From Hathewaya massiliensis (GTDB taxonomy: Bacteria > Bacillota > Clostridia > Clostridiales > Clostridiaceae): 64,000 nt of DNA. Numbering within the stretch: position 1 is the stretch's first letter; every line of letters begins with the position of its first letter. Position numbers and translations under genes: made by a program. This document shows, piece after piece, positions 32,036 to 41,533 of the stretch. The stretch spans positions 124,001-188,000 of the forward strand of contig NZ_CABFVD010000005.1 of assembly GCF_902143515.1 (NCBI RefSeq), read 5' to 3'. Under the pieces are notes generated by a model that was not told where the DNA came from, did no database searches, and saw only the letters and a program-made list of their open reading frames with translations.

Positions 32036-32215
32036 TTATAGATTTCTTTCGAATTGCTCTACCATTTTTTTAACCATTTCTCCCCCAACAGAACCACATT
32101 CCCTAGAAGTTAAGTGTCCGTTATAGTCAGTGAAGTTTACACCTAATTCTCTTGCTGTTTCCATTTTGAATTGATTTAATCCTTCTCTTGCTTCTGGTAT
32201 TAGATTCTTTGCCAT
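32036..32215 (-). CDS. Alpha/beta-type small acid-soluble spore protein, 59 aa
   Basis: Coats and protects DNA in the dormant spore and is degraded by the GPR protease at germination. The product begins MAKNLIPEAREGLNQFKMET, with the GPR-cleavage region NQFKMETARELG, and continues DYNGHLTSRECGSVGGEMVKKM, the second conserved helix. GGGAGG lies about 9 nt before the ATG. It is below a 60-aa cutoff and so easily missed. An unusual Cys in SRECGS replaces the common Ala. A second SASP lies about 120 bp upstream on the same strand. Sigma-G control is expected, but I could not place a convincing promoter. Confidence 0.93.
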   Translation of the reverse strand: MAKNLIPEAREGLNQFKMETARELGVNFTDYNGHLTSRECGSVGGEMVKKMVEQFERNL

Positions 32216-32338
32216 TTTAAATTCCTCCCTTTTACCATAACTAATATTTTTAACTTTTGTGTTTTCTGATTTTTAACAAGGTTGAACATTACTTTTAATA
32301 GTTTTCTAAGTCTAAATATTATATTTATCTATAAAAAA

Positions 32339-32545
32339 CTATTTTAAATTGTTTTCATATTGTTGAACCATTTTCTTAACCATTTCCCCACCTATAGAAC
32401 CAGCTTCTCTAGAAGTTAAATCTCCATTGTATCCATCTTTTAATTGAACTCCTAATTCTTTTGCTGTTTCCATTTTGAATTGGTTTAGTTTACCTCTTGA
32501 TTCTGGAACTAAAGTTTTATTTGAATTATAGTTGTTGTTAGCCAT
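32339..32545 (-). CDS. Alpha/beta-type small acid-soluble spore protein, 68 aa
   Basis: Spore DNA-binding protein. A short Asn-rich N-terminus (MANNNYNSNKTLVPESRG), then KLNQFKMETAKELGVQL with the GPR site, then YNGDLTSREAGSIGGEMVKK, the conserved DNA-binding helix. AAAGGAGGTG lies 6-7 nt before the ATG. Clearly paralogous to the 59-aa SASP downstream on the same strand; the core is almost the same in both. The 120-bp gap between them suggests separate transcripts. Expected to be made only in the forespore. Confidence 0.95.
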   Translation of the reverse strand: MANNNYNSNKTLVPESRGKLNQFKMETAKELGVQLKDGYNGDLTSREAGSIGGEMVKKMVQQYENNLK

Positions 32546-32779
32546 GTTTTTTCACCTCCTTTGCTTCGTTGTAGTCTTATTTTAACCACATAGGAGTTTT
32601 TTATTTTAGGTTCTTCAAGGTAAGTTAGAAATCTTGTGCCTCATAATCCATATAGAGGAAATTATAAAGTGAGCTCTAAAAGTTAGATTATAAAGAACTT
32701 ATTATAAATTTTCATATATAATGATATAATGAGATAGTAATAATATATTGCTTTTAAGTAGAAGGTAGGGTGGTTATAT

Positions 32780-33847
32780 ATGGCAAAATATAAAATTATA
32801 ATGACAGGTGGAGGTTCAGCAGGACATGTAACACCTAATTTAGCATTAATACCTAAACTAAAAGAGGAAGGCTTTGAAATAATATATATAGGAAGTAAAG
32901 AAGGCATTGAAAGAAAAATTATGAAGGATGCAGGAATTCCTTATTTTCCTATAGAAAGTGGGAAACTTAGACGATATTTTGATTTAAAAAATTTTTCAGA
33001 TCCATTTAAGGTTATAAAGGGAATAAGTGAAGCTAGGAAAATTATAAAGAAAGAAAAGCCCAATGTGGTCTTTTCAAAGGGAGGATTTGTATCTGTTCCT
33101 GTGGTTATTGCAGCAAAGTTAAATAATATTCCTGTAATTGCTCATGAATGTGATATGACTCCAGGGCTTGCAAATAAATTATCTACTCCTTTTTGCAATA
33201 AAATTTGTGTTACCTTTCCAGAAACACTGAAATATATTAAAGGTACTAAGGGAGTTTTAACAGGACTTCCTATAAGGGAAGAATTGTTTAAAGGGGATAA
33301 AGATAAAGGTTATAGAATATGCAATTTTGAACATAAAAAGCCTATTTTATTTATTATAGGTGGAAGTCTAGGTTCTGTAATTATCAATAATACAGTGAGA
33401 GCTTCACTTTCTGAACTTTTAAAACAGTATAATATTATTCATATTTGCGGAAAAGGAAATTTAGATAAAAGCTTAGAAAATCTTGAAGGATATAGACAAT
33501 TTGAATATGTAAGTGAAGATTTAAAGCATTTAATGAAAATTTCGGACTATTTCATATCAAGAGCAGGGGCTAATACTATTTTTGAATTGTTGGCACTTAA
33601 AAAACCACATATTTTAATTCCACTATCACAAAAAGCTAGCAGGGGAGATCAAATTTTAAATGCAAATTCCTTTGAAAAGAGTGGATATAGCCTAGTTATA
33701 AAAGAAGAAGAATTAAATAAAGAGATATTAATTAAGAAACTTAAAGAGCTTGAAAATAACAGGGAAAAATTTATAGAAAGTATGGAAGATAGTGAAGGAG
33801 TTAAAGCTGTAGAAAATATAGTAGAACTAATAAAAAGTATTCCCTAA
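32780..33847 (+). CDS. murG: UDP-GlcNAc transferase MurG (lipid II synthase)
   Basis: Adds N-acetylglucosamine to lipid I, giving lipid II, at the inner face of the membrane. GT28 family with two Rossmann domains: the N-terminal loop [43 protein letters not shown], and the donor-binding [20 protein letters not shown] followed by [12 protein letters not shown]. 355 aa, typical. AGGGTGG lies about 8 nt before the ATG. It stands outside a division and cell-wall cluster, as in several clostridia, and is followed by the beta-CASP hydrolase at 31 bp. Confidence 0.95.
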   Translation: MAKYKIIMTGGGSAGHVTPNLALIPKLKEEGFEIIYIGSKEGIERKIMKDAGIPYFPIESGKLRRYFDLKNFSDPFKVIKGISEARKIIKKEKPNVVFSKGGFVSVPVVIAAKLNNIPVIAHECDMTPGLANKLSTPFCNKICVTFPETLKYIKGTKGVLTGLPIREELFKGDKDKGYRICNFEHKKPILFIIGGSLGSVIINNTVRASLSELLKQYNIIHICGKGNLDKSLENLEGYRQFEYVSEDLKHLMKISDYFISRAGANTIFELLALKKPHILIPLSQKASRGDQILNANSFEKSGYSLVIKEEELNKEILIKKLKELENNREKFIESMEDSEGVKAVENIVELIKSIP

Positions 33848-33878
33848 AGATATAGAATAACTTATTGGGGGGATTTAT

Positions 33879-35393
33879 TTGAAAATAAAATTTTTTGGTG
33901 CAGCAAAAAGGGTTACGGGATCATGTCATATGCTTATTATAAACGGTCGAAAAGTACTTCTAGATTGTGGACTTCTTCAAGGCAAAGACGAGAATGAACA
34001 AGAAAACGAGAAATTTAATTTTAATCCAAAGGAAATAGACTGCGTGATTTTATCTCATGCCCATATAGACCATAGTGGAAGAATTCCATTACTTTATAAA
34101 CAAGGATTCAAGGGTATGGTAATTTGTACAAAAGCTACTAGTGAACTATGTTCTGTTATGCTTCCAGACAGTGGATATATACAAGAGATGGAAGTAGAGT
34201 GGAAAAACAGAAAGAGAAGAAGGCAGGGACTACCAGCAAAGGAGCCTTTATATACTTCTAAAATAGCAGAACTTTCAACTTATTTATTTACATCATATGA
34301 ATATGAAGAAATTATAGAAGTCTTCCCTGGATTAAAGGTTAGGTTTCAGGATGCAGGGCATTTGCTAGGGTCTGCTATTGTGGAGATTTTTGTAAAAGAA
34401 GAAGGCAGAGAAGAAATTAAAATAGTATATTCCGGAGATTTGGGAAATAAGAATTTACCTCTTATAAAAAATCCATCTACTATAGAATGTGCTGATTACG
34501 TAATTATGGAGACTACCTATGGGAATAGGTTTCATGAACCTATAGAAAGAGAATATACTGAACTTGCAAAAATAATTAAAGAAACTTTTAATAGAGGTGG
34601 GAATGTAATTATACCTTCCTTTGCAGTAGGTAGAACTCAAGAAGTTTTATATATTTTAAATAACTATGTAGAAAATAATATATTAAACAATATAAATGTA
34701 TATGTAGATAGTCCTCTTGCATATAGTGCTACAAAGATATTTGAAAAAAATTATGATCAATTTAATTCAAAGGTACAAGAACAGATTTTAAATGGAGATG
34801 ATCCTTTTAAATTTGAAGGGCTTAAATTTATTCAAACACCAGGAGATTCTATGGGTGTAAATAAAATTCAAAGGGGAGCAGTTATAATTTCAGCCAGTGG
34901 AATGTGCGAAGCTGGAAGGATAAGACATCACTTAAAGCATAATCTATGGAGGGAAGAGTGTTCTATTGTATTTGTTGGATTTCAGGCAGAAGGAACCTTA
35001 GGACGTTCAATTCTAAGTGGGAAACCAAAAGTAAAGATTTTTGGAGAAGATATTGCAATTAATGCACATATATACAATCTTCCAGGATTATCTGGACATG
35101 CTGATAGGGCAGGCCTTCATAGTTTTATAAATAATATGAGTAAAAAACCAAAGGAGATTATTTTGGTTCATGGAGAAAAGGAAGAGCAGGAGAGCTTCTA
35201 TGAGCTTATGAAAAATGAAGGGTATAAGGTTAGAATAGCAAGTCTCGGGGAAACTTATTTTATAAATGAAGAGGAAATAAGAGATTATTCTATAAAAGAT
35301 GCTATATTAAGGGAAATAGAAGAGTTTGGAGAGATAAATGAAATAAATAAAAATCTACTTTTAGAGAGATTATCAAAAGTTTTAGAAGAATAG
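33879..35393 (+). CDS. Beta-CASP metallo-beta-lactamase-fold RNA hydrolase
   Basis: Predicted RNA nuclease of the CPSF-like MBL group. The MBL domain has SHAHIDHSGRIPLL (residues 56-70), DAGHLLGSA and YSGDLGNK. The inserted beta-CASP domain has IIPSFAVGRTQEVLYIL and VYVDSPLA. The final motifs are SASGMCEAGRIRHHLKH and HIYNLPGLSGHADR, then LVHGEKEE. 504 aa, including about 40 extra C-terminal residues. The start is TTG (33879) with a strong GGGGGGA 6 nt upstream. It is not RNase J, as the C-terminal domain is absent. Substrate unknown. Confidence 0.9.
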   Translation: MKIKFFGAAKRVTGSCHMLIINGRKVLLDCGLLQGKDENEQENEKFNFNPKEIDCVILSHAHIDHSGRIPLLYKQGFKGMVICTKATSELCSVMLPDSGYIQEMEVEWKNRKRRRQGLPAKEPLYTSKIAELSTYLFTSYEYEEIIEVFPGLKVRFQDAGHLLGSAIVEIFVKEEGREEIKIVYSGDLGNKNLPLIKNPSTIECADYVIMETTYGNRFHEPIEREYTELAKIIKETFNRGGNVIIPSFAVGRTQEVLYILNNYVENNILNNINVYVDSPLAYSATKIFEKNYDQFNSKVQEQILNGDDPFKFEGLKFIQTPGDSMGVNKIQRGAVIISASGMCEAGRIRHHLKHNLWREECSIVFVGFQAEGTLGRSILSGKPKVKIFGEDIAINAHIYNLPGLSGHADRAGLHSFINNMSKKPKEIILVHGEKEEQESFYELMKNEGYKVRIASLGETYFINEEEIRDYSIKDAILREIEEFGEINEINKNLLLERLSKVLEE

Positions 35394-35439
35394 ATTAATA
35401 AAGAATTAGGAAATATAAAAATAGAATAATTATTTTATA

Positions 35440-35479
35440 AACAAAGGTTGGGTTTAGAATTCTCAATCTTTGTTTTTTA
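35440..35479 (+). terminator. Terminator of the murG-hydrolase operon
   Basis: AACAAAGGTTG pairs with CAATCTTTGTT (one G-T), then TTTT. Confidence 0.75.
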
Positions 35480-35607
35480 TGAGAATGAACCAATTTTCAT
35501 ACAAATCTCTTATTAGCTATTTACATTCTATAGGGTAAAGTGTTATATTTAATAATGGTAGAAGGTTTTGAAAACTCTAAACCTTATAAAATTATAAAGA
35601 TATTTTT

Positions 35608-35635
35608 TTGGCACACTATAATATAATTTTATTAT
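35608..35635 (+). promoter_or_regulatory. Probable promoter of pyruvate:ferredoxin oxidoreductase
   Basis: TTGGCA (35608-35613), 16-bp spacer, TATTAT (35630-35635). An inverted repeat AAGGTTT-N10-AAACCTT (35562-35585) lies 22 bp upstream and could be an operator. Confidence 0.5.
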
Positions 35636-35682
35636 AGCAAAAGGAAAATTTTATAAAAATATATCAGAAAGAAGGGTTTGCG

Positions 35683-38600
35683 ATGAATAGAAAAATGAAA
35701 ACTATGGATGGTAATACTGCTGCTGCTCATGTAGCTTATGCCTTTACAGATGTAGCTGCTATTTACCCAATCACTCCTTCTTCTCCTATGGGAGAAAAAG
35801 CTGATGAATGGTCATCACAAGGAAAGAAAAACTTATTTGGACAAAAAGTAAAGGTTATGGAAATGCAATCAGAGGCTGGTGCTGCAGGAGCAGTTCACGG
35901 ATCTCTTCAAGCTGGGGCATTAACTACAACATTTACTGCATCTCAAGGATTGCTATTAATGGTTCCAAATATGTATAAAATAGCTGGTGAATTATTACCA
36001 GGAGTATTCCATGTAAGTGCTAGAGCTTTAGCTACACATGCACTTTCAATATTTGGAGATCATCAAGATGTAATGGCAACAAGACAAACAGGTTTTGCAC
36101 TACTTGCATCAAATAGCGTACAACAAGCTATGGATTTAGCTGCAGTTGCACACCTTTCTACAATAAAAGGAAAAGTACCATTCTTACATTTCTTTGATGG
36201 ATTTAGAACATCTCATGAACTTCAAAAAATTGAAGCATGGGATTACGAACAACTTGGTGAACTTGCAAAAGAAATAGAAGAGGATGTTAAGGCATTTAGA
36301 AAAAATGCATTAAATCCAGAAAGTCCTGTAACAAGAGGTACAGCTCAAAACCCAGATATATACTTCCAAGGAAGAGAAGCATCAAATAAATTCTACATGC
36401 AATTACCAGAAGTTGTAGAACATTTTATGGGAAAAGTAAATGAAATGATAGGAACAGATTATCATTTATTTAACTATTATGGAGCACAAGATGCTGATAG
36501 AATGATAATTGCAATGGGATCTGTTTGTGAAGCTGCTGAAGAAGCAATTGATTATTTAAATGCTAAGGGTGAAAAAGTAGGTTTACTTTGCGTACATTTA
36601 TATAGACCATTTTCTATTGAACACTTCCATAAATACATACCAAAGACTGTTAATAGAATAGCAGTACTTGATAGGACTAAGGAACCAGGTTCAATAGCAG
36701 AGCCACTATTCTTAGATGTAACTCAATCATTCTATGGATGTGAGCAAAAACCATTAATAGTTGGTGGAAGATACGGATTAGGATCAAAAGATACTACTCC
36801 AGCTCAAATAGTTGCAGTATTTGAAAATTTAAAAGCTAATGAGCCAAAGAGCAACTTTACAATTGGAATTAATGATGATGTAACTTATACATCACTACCA
36901 ATTGGACAAGAGTTAGACGTAGCAACTGAAGGAACTAGAGCTTGTAAGTTCTGGGGACTTGGATCAGATGGTACTGTTGGAGCTAATAAATCAGCTATCA
37001 AGATTATTGGAGACCATACAGACATGTATGCTCAAGGATATTTCTCATATGACTCTAAAAAATCAGGGGGTATTACAGTATCTCACTTAAGATTTGGTAA
37101 AGACAAAATAAGATCAACTTATTTAATAAATAAGGCAGACTTTGTTGCTTGTCATAACCAATCTTATGTAAATAAATATGATGTTTTAGATGGAATTAAA
37201 GATGGAGGAACATTCCTACTTAACTGTATTTGGAATGAGGAAGAGGTAAACCAACATTTACCAGCTTCAATGAAGAAATATATTGCAGAACACAATATTA
37301 AATTCTACACAATCAATGCTGTTAAAATAGCTCAAGAAATTGGATTAGGTGGAAGAATTAATATGATAATGCAAGCTGCATTCTTCAAATTAGCTAATAT
37401 TATTCCACTAGACGAAGCTATTAAGTATCTAAAAGATGCTGTTGTAACTTCTTACGGTAAAAAAGGTGAAGCTATAGTTAAAATGAATCATGATGCTATA
37501 GATGAAGGTATAAATGCTTTAGTTGAAGTTAAAGTACCAGAAAGCTGGAAAGATGCTGAAGATTGTTCTTCATGTGGATGTGAATCAAAAGATGAAAGAC
37601 CAGCATTTATAACTGACATAGTAGATGTTATGAATAGACAAGAGGGAGATAAACTTCCTGTAAGTGCATTTATGGAAGGCGTAGATGGAACATTCCCAGC
37701 AGGAACAGCTGCATATGAAAAGAGAGGAATAGCAGTAAACGTTCCAGAATGGCAAGTTGATAAGTGTATACAATGTAACCAATGTGCTTACGTTTGTCCA
37801 CACGCTGTAATTAGACCAATTTTAATGACTGAAGAAGAAGTAAATAATGGACCAAAAACATTAGAAAGCAAACCAGCTACTGGTGGACCTGCAATGAAAG
37901 ATTACAAGTTCTCAATAGTTGTTAGCCAACTTGATTGTACTGGATGTGGAAACTGTGCTGAAGTCTGTCCAGCACCACAAAAAGCTTTAATTATGAAGCC
38001 TATTGAACCACAACTAGAAAAACAATCAGCATTTGATTATGCAGTTAAGGTTCCAACTAAGAAAAACCCAATGAATAAAAACACTGTAAAAGGAAGCCAA
38101 TTTGAAACTCCACTAATTGAGTTCTCAGGTGCTTGTGCTGGATGTGGAGAAACTCCATATGCAAAACTAATAACTCAATTATACGGTGACAGAATGATGA
38201 TTTCTAATGCTACAGGATGTTCATCAATTTGGGGAGGAAGTGCACCTTCAACTCCATATACAGTAAATCAAAAAGGTCATGGTCCTGCATGGGCTAACTC
38301 ATTATTTGAGGATAATGCTGAGTTTGGTTTTGGTATGTTCCTTGGTACTAGTCAAATGAGAGAAAGAGTATTTGACCTTGCAGAGGAAGCTCAAGAGAGC
38401 AATTTAAGCGATGAATTAAAGAATACATTAAAAGAATTCTTAGATAATAGATATAATGGTGAAAAGACTAAAGAATTAAGAGATAAATTAATTCCAATGT
38501 TAGAAGCAGAAAAAGCAAACCCAATTGCTGCTGAGATCTTAGAGAAGAAGGAATTTATAGTTAAAAAATCTCAATGGATCTTTGGTGGAGACGGTTGGGC

Positions 38601-39216
38601 ATATGACATTGGATTTGGTGGAGTTGACCACGTATTAGCATCTGGTGAAGATGTAAACATTTTTGTATTTGATACAGAAGTTTACTCAAATACTGGAGGT
38701 CAATCTTCAAAAGCTACTCCAACTGCAGCTATAGCTAAATTTGCTGCTGGTGGTAAGAGAACTAAGAAAAAAGACCTTGGTATGATGGCAATGAGTTATG
38801 GATATGTTTATGTTGCTCAAATAGCTATGGGTGCAGATAAAAACCAAACTATTAAGGCAATTTCAGAGGCAGAAAATTATCCAGGACCATCATTAATCAT
38901 AGCTTATGCTCCATGTATAAATCATGGTATTAAGAGCGGTATGGGAACTACTCAATTAGAAGAGAAGAAAGCTGTAGATTGTGGATATTGGTCATTATAT
39001 AGATACAATCCAACATTAAAAGATGAAGGAAAGAATCCATTCTCTCTAGACTCTAAAGAACCAAAAGAATCATTCATTGATTTCTTAAAAGGTGAAGTAA
39101 GATATGCATCTCTTGAAAAGATTAAACCAGAAATAGCTCAAGAGCTATTTGAAAAGACTGAAAAAGATGCTATGGAAAGATTAGAAAACTATAAGAGACT
39201 TGCAAAAGACCAATAA
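35683..39216 (+). CDS. nifJ: Pyruvate:ferredoxin (flavodoxin) oxidoreductase
   Basis: Oxidises pyruvate to acetyl-CoA and CO2 and reduces ferredoxin, the central step of clostridial fermentation. Single-chain form, 1177 aa. Order: TPP-binding domain I (DVAAIYPITPSSPMGEKADE), the gamma and CoA-binding parts, two 4Fe-4S clusters (CIQCNQCAYVCPH and CTGCGNCAEVCPA, residues about 687-770), then CAGCGETPYAKL with ATGCSSIWGG for the third cluster, and the TPP motif GGDGWAYDIGFGG. Codon use is visibly biased (many ACT/CCA/GGA), as for a highly expressed gene. GAAGGG lies before the ATG. Monocistronic, with its own terminator. Confidence 0.98.
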   Translation: MNRKMKTMDGNTAAAHVAYAFTDVAAIYPITPSSPMGEKADEWSSQGKKNLFGQKVKVMEMQSEAGAAGAVHGSLQAGALTTTFTASQGLLLMVPNMYKIAGELLPGVFHVSARALATHALSIFGDHQDVMATRQTGFALLASNSVQQAMDLAAVAHLSTIKGKVPFLHFFDGFRTSHELQKIEAWDYEQLGELAKEIEEDVKAFRKNALNPESPVTRGTAQNPDIYFQGREASNKFYMQLPEVVEHFMGKVNEMIGTDYHLFNYYGAQDADRMIIAMGSVCEAAEEAIDYLNAKGEKVGLLCVHLYRPFSIEHFHKYIPKTVNRIAVLDRTKEPGSIAEPLFLDVTQSFYGCEQKPLIVGGRYGLGSKDTTPAQIVAVFENLKANEPKSNFTIGINDDVTYTSLPIGQELDVATEGTRACKFWGLGSDGTVGANKSAIKIIGDHTDMYAQGYFSYDSKKSGGITVSHLRFGKDKIRSTYLINKADFVACHNQSYVNKYDVLDGIKDGGTFLLNCIWNEEEVNQHLPASMKKYIAEHNIKFYTINAVKIAQEIGLGGRINMIMQAAFFKLANIIPLDEAIKYLKDAVVTSYGKKGEAIVKMNHDAIDEGINALVEVKVPESWKDAEDCSSCGCESKDERPAFITDIVDVMNRQEGDKLPVSAFMEGVDGTFPAGTAAYEKRGIAVNVPEWQVDKCIQCNQCAYVCPHAVIRPILMTEEEVNNGPKTLESKPATGGPAMKDYKFSIVVSQLDCTGCGNCAEVCPAPQKALIMKPIEPQLEKQSAFDYAVKVPTKKNPMNKNTVKGSQFETPLIEFSGACAGCGETPYAKLITQLYGDRMMISNATGCSSIWGGSAPSTPYTVNQKGHGPAWANSLFEDNAEFGFGMFLGTSQMRERVFDLAEEAQESNLSDELKNTLKEFLDNRYNGEKTKELRDKLIPMLEAEKANPIAAEILEKKEFIVKKSQWIFGGDGWAYDIGFGGVDHVLASGEDVNIFVFDTEVYSNTGGQSSKATPTAAIAKFAAGGKRTKKKDLGMMAMSYGYVYVAQIAMGADKNQTIKAISEAENYPGPSLIIAYAPCINHGIKSGMGTTQLEEKKAVDCGYWSLYRYNPTLKDEGKNPFSLDSKEPKESFIDFLKGEVRYASLEKIKPEIAQELFEKTEKDAMERLENYKRLAKDQ

Positions 39217-39231
39217 TATCTCATAGATTTA

Positions 39232-39263
39232 AAAAAGACATGGAATTATTTCCATGTCTTTTT
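39232..39263 (+). terminator. Terminator of nifJ
   Basis: AAAAAGACATGGAA and its complement with a 4-nt loop and T-tract. Confidence 0.9.
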
Positions 39264-39463
39264 GGTTTAAAATTTATCTATACGATTAAATCTTAAGAAT
39301 AAAAAATTGTTTTATTGGCAAATATTATAGAGAATAATCTTTTAGAATTTAGAATAAATAAAAAAATATTTTTCAAAAGGGAAAAATTTTATAAAAAACC
39401 CTTTCAATATTCTTCAATAAAGGTTATTATTATACCATAAACCAAATTAGGAGGTAATTGAAT

Positions 39464-39844
39464 ATGATGGATAAAGAAAATAAGTGTAATTGCCATGATG
39501 ATTTAAATCAATGTGGTTGCAATGAAGGAACAGAACATACTCATGATCACGAAGGCTGTGGATGTGGCTGCGGTTGTGGTTGTGAAGATGAAATTCATAC
39601 ATTAACAGTTGAACTTGAAGACGAAGAAGGAAATGTCATCACATGTGAAATTGTAGATGGTTTTGATTATAAAGAAAAAGAATATGCAGTATTAGTAAAT
39701 CCTGAAGATGAAACTTACTATATATTCGAAGTAGTTGGAGATGAAGAAAACGGTGAATTAGTAGTTCCTTCAGAAGAAGAGTTTGAAGATGTTAGAGACT
39801 ACTATGAAAATTTAGTTGCCGCAGAAGACGAAGAAGAAGAGTAA
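39464..39844 (+). CDS. DUF1292 protein with Cys/His-rich N-terminus, 126 aa
   Basis: The C-terminal 85 residues are a DUF1292 (YrzB-like) domain: HTLTVELEDEEGNVITCEIV, then YAVLVNPEDETYYIFEVVG and an acidic tail ending EDEEEE. The N-terminal 40 residues are unusual: about nine Cys and four His in KCNCHDD, QCGCNEG, EHTHDHEG and a run of five Gly-Cys units, which looks like a metal-binding segment. I start at ATG 39464, with AGGAGGT 8 nt upstream. DUF1292 proteins are common in Firmicutes but their role is unknown. Monocistronic, with terminators on both sides. Confidence 0.8.
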   Translation: MMDKENKCNCHDDLNQCGCNEGTEHTHDHEGCGCGCGCGCEDEIHTLTVELEDEEGNVITCEIVDGFDYKEKEYAVLVNPEDETYYIFEVVGDEENGELVVPSEEEFEDVRDYYENLVAAEDEEEE

Positions 39845-39853
39845 GAAATATTA

Positions 39854-39880
39854 GCCGTTGCACATATGCAACGGCTTTTT
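39854..39880 (+). terminator. Terminator of the DUF1292 gene
   Basis: GCCGTTGCA, CATA loop, TGCAACGGC, then TTTTT; a GC-rich, ideal hairpin 10 bp after the stop. Confidence 0.92.
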
Positions 39881-39911
39881 ATATAGTATAATATTAGTGG
39901 AGGAAAATTAT

Positions 39912-40553
39912 TTGGAAAGACTTGCGATTTTTGATGTGGATTTTACTTTAACCAGTAAGGAAACTTTAGTACAATTTTATAAATTTATGATTAAAAAAAA
40001 CCCTAAGTTTATAGTATATATACCAAGGGCTATATTTTCAGGATTAACTTATATACTGAAGATAAATGATGAAAAGAGAACAAAGGAAATATTTATAAGG
40101 TTTATAAGAGGAATAAAAGAAGAAGATATGGAAGCAACGGTAAAAGAATTTTACAATGAAGTTTTATCAAAAATAATATACTCAGATTCTATAAATATGA
40201 TAAAAAAGTTAAAAAAGGAAGGCTGTAAAATCATCTTGATTTCAGCTTCTCCAGAATTCTATTTAAATTCCCTATATAACATTAAGGAAGTAGATAAGAT
40301 AATTGGCAGTACTATAAGAGCTAAAGAAGGAATTTATGAAAATAGAATGGAAGGTGAAAACTGCAAGGGAGAAGAAAAGATAAAAAGGCTTATGGCATAT
40401 TTAAAGGAAAATAATATAGAGGTAGATTTTAAAAATTCATACATGTTTTCTGATTCATTGTCAGATCTTCCGCTTTTTAATCTTGTTGGAAATCCATATC
40501 TAATAAATTATAGAAAAAAACATGAAAGCATAGAAATTTTAAATTGGAAATAA
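39912..40553 (+). CDS. HAD-superfamily phosphatase (subfamily IB, SerB-like)
   Basis: Phosphomonoesterase with HAD motif I IFDVDFTLTS (nucleophile and acid/base Asp), motif II LISASPEF and motif III/IV SDSLSDLPLFN; a helical cap lies between I and II. I start at TTG 39912, with GGAGG 8 nt upstream. The open frame runs back to 39858, but that start would lie inside the terminator of the preceding gene. 213 aa. This group includes SerB-like and phospholipid or sugar phosphatases; substrate unknown. It is followed at 19 bp by a class IV aminotransferase, likely one operon. Confidence 0.85.
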   Translation: MERLAIFDVDFTLTSKETLVQFYKFMIKKNPKFIVYIPRAIFSGLTYILKINDEKRTKEIFIRFIRGIKEEDMEATVKEFYNEVLSKIIYSDSINMIKKLKKEGCKIILISASPEFYLNSLYNIKEVDKIIGSTIRAKEGIYENRMEGENCKGEEKIKRLMAYLKENNIEVDFKNSYMFSDSLSDLPLFNLVGNPYLINYRKKHESIEILNWK

Positions 40554-40572
40554 AATATGTGGAGGGATATAA

Positions 40573-41403
40573 TTGTCTTTATACCTAGGAGAATTTTATA
40601 ATATAAATGGAGAGCTTGAAAATACAGAGGAAAAATTAAAAGAGGTACTAGATAAAGGAAAATTAGTCTATGAAGTTATAAGAATTATAGATGGATATCC
40701 TCTATTTTTTAAAGAACATATGGAGAGGTTATATAACTCTTGCGAATTAGTTAATATAAAGCCACCTATAACTAGTGAGGAGGTTTTTAGGAGTATTAGA
40801 GATCTTTGTAGTAAAAGTACTGTGAGATTTGGAAATATTAAACTTGTTATAAACTCAGAATCTTTAAAATATGTGCTATATTTTATACCTCATTATTATC
40901 CCGAGGATTTTGAATATGAAGAAGGGGTAAAAACTATTTTATATTATGGAGAGAGAAACAACCCTAATGCAAAAGTAGTTGATTATAATTTTAGAGAAAA
41001 TATAGATAAAGAAATAAAAAAAACAAAGGCATATGAAGCCATTTTAATTAATAATGAAGGGAATATCACTGAGGGAAGCAAATCAAATATATTTGTTATA
41101 AAGAATAATAAGGTGATTACAGCTCCACTAGACGCAGTTCTTCCTGGGATAACTCGTTTGAAAATTATTGAAGTGATAAAAGAACTAGGAATTTCCTTTG
41201 AAGAAAGGTATGTATCAGAGAAGGAAATAAAAGATTTAAGTGGGCTTTTTATATCAGGAACTTCACCTAAAGTGCTTCCCATAAAAGAAGTAGAAAACTT
41301 TATCTTTAATTCTAAGGATGAAAATATAGTAAAAATAAGAAAAGCATTTGATAAAATTATAGAAAAAGATATTAAAGATATAAAAAATAATTCTTTTAAA
41401 TAA
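40573..41403 (+). CDS. Class IV PLP aminotransferase
   Basis: Fold-type IV PLP enzyme, 276 aa, of the BCAT/D-amino-acid transaminase/ADC lyase family. Seen: LVYEVIRIIDGYPLFFKEHM at the N-terminus, KKTKAYEAILINNEGNITEG with the probable catalytic Lys region and Glu, SKSNIFVI, and VLPGITRLKI. Paralogous to PabC (11038-11805) but clearly distinct, so it is unlikely to be a second lyase. The start is TTG (40573) with GGAGGGA upstream. The specificity cannot be told from the sequence; a D-alanine or branched-chain aminotransferase role is possible. It ends the block before the flagellar cluster. Confidence 0.85.
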   Translation: MSLYLGEFYNINGELENTEEKLKEVLDKGKLVYEVIRIIDGYPLFFKEHMERLYNSCELVNIKPPITSEEVFRSIRDLCSKSTVRFGNIKLVINSESLKYVLYFIPHYYPEDFEYEEGVKTILYYGERNNPNAKVVDYNFRENIDKEIKKTKAYEAILINNEGNITEGSKSNIFVIKNNKVITAPLDAVLPGITRLKIIEVIKELGISFEERYVSEKEIKDLSGLFISGTSPKVLPIKEVENFIFNSKDENIVKIRKAFDKIIEKDIKDIKNNSFK

Positions 41404-41412
41404 AATTTTAAA

Positions 41413-41439
41413 TAAAGTAATTAAAATATTATACGATAA
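41413..41439 (+). promoter_or_regulatory. Sigma-28 promoter of the fapA-che-fli operon
   Basis: TAAA (41413-41416), 15-nt spacer, TACGATAA (41432-41439), against the known consensus TAAA-N15-GCCGATAA: 10 of 12 bases and exact spacing. It begins just after the aminotransferase stop. A perfect hairpin lies about 20 nt further on, within the expected leader. Confidence 0.65.
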
Positions 41440-41458
41440 TATAATGAAGAAAAACTAA

Positions 41459-41485
41459 TAGGATTGTGTTTAAAACACAATCCTA
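41459..41485. terminator. 12-bp hairpin between the sigma-28 site and fapA (terminator or leader hairpin)
   Basis: TAGGATTGTGTT, TAA loop, AACACAATCCTA. The following sequence is AT-rich but without a pure T-run. It may end the upstream transcript, but the sigma-28 transcript must also cross it, so partial attenuation or 5'-end protection is possible. Confidence 0.55.
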
Positions 41486-41533
41486 CTTTATAATTTTTAG
41501 TTTTATTTAAAAGATCTTTAGGGAGTTGAAGTC

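Noticed and set aside
41404-41533. Cyclic-di-GMP riboswitch before the motility operon
   Set aside because: The conserved GEMM core sequences are absent; only a simple hairpin is seen.
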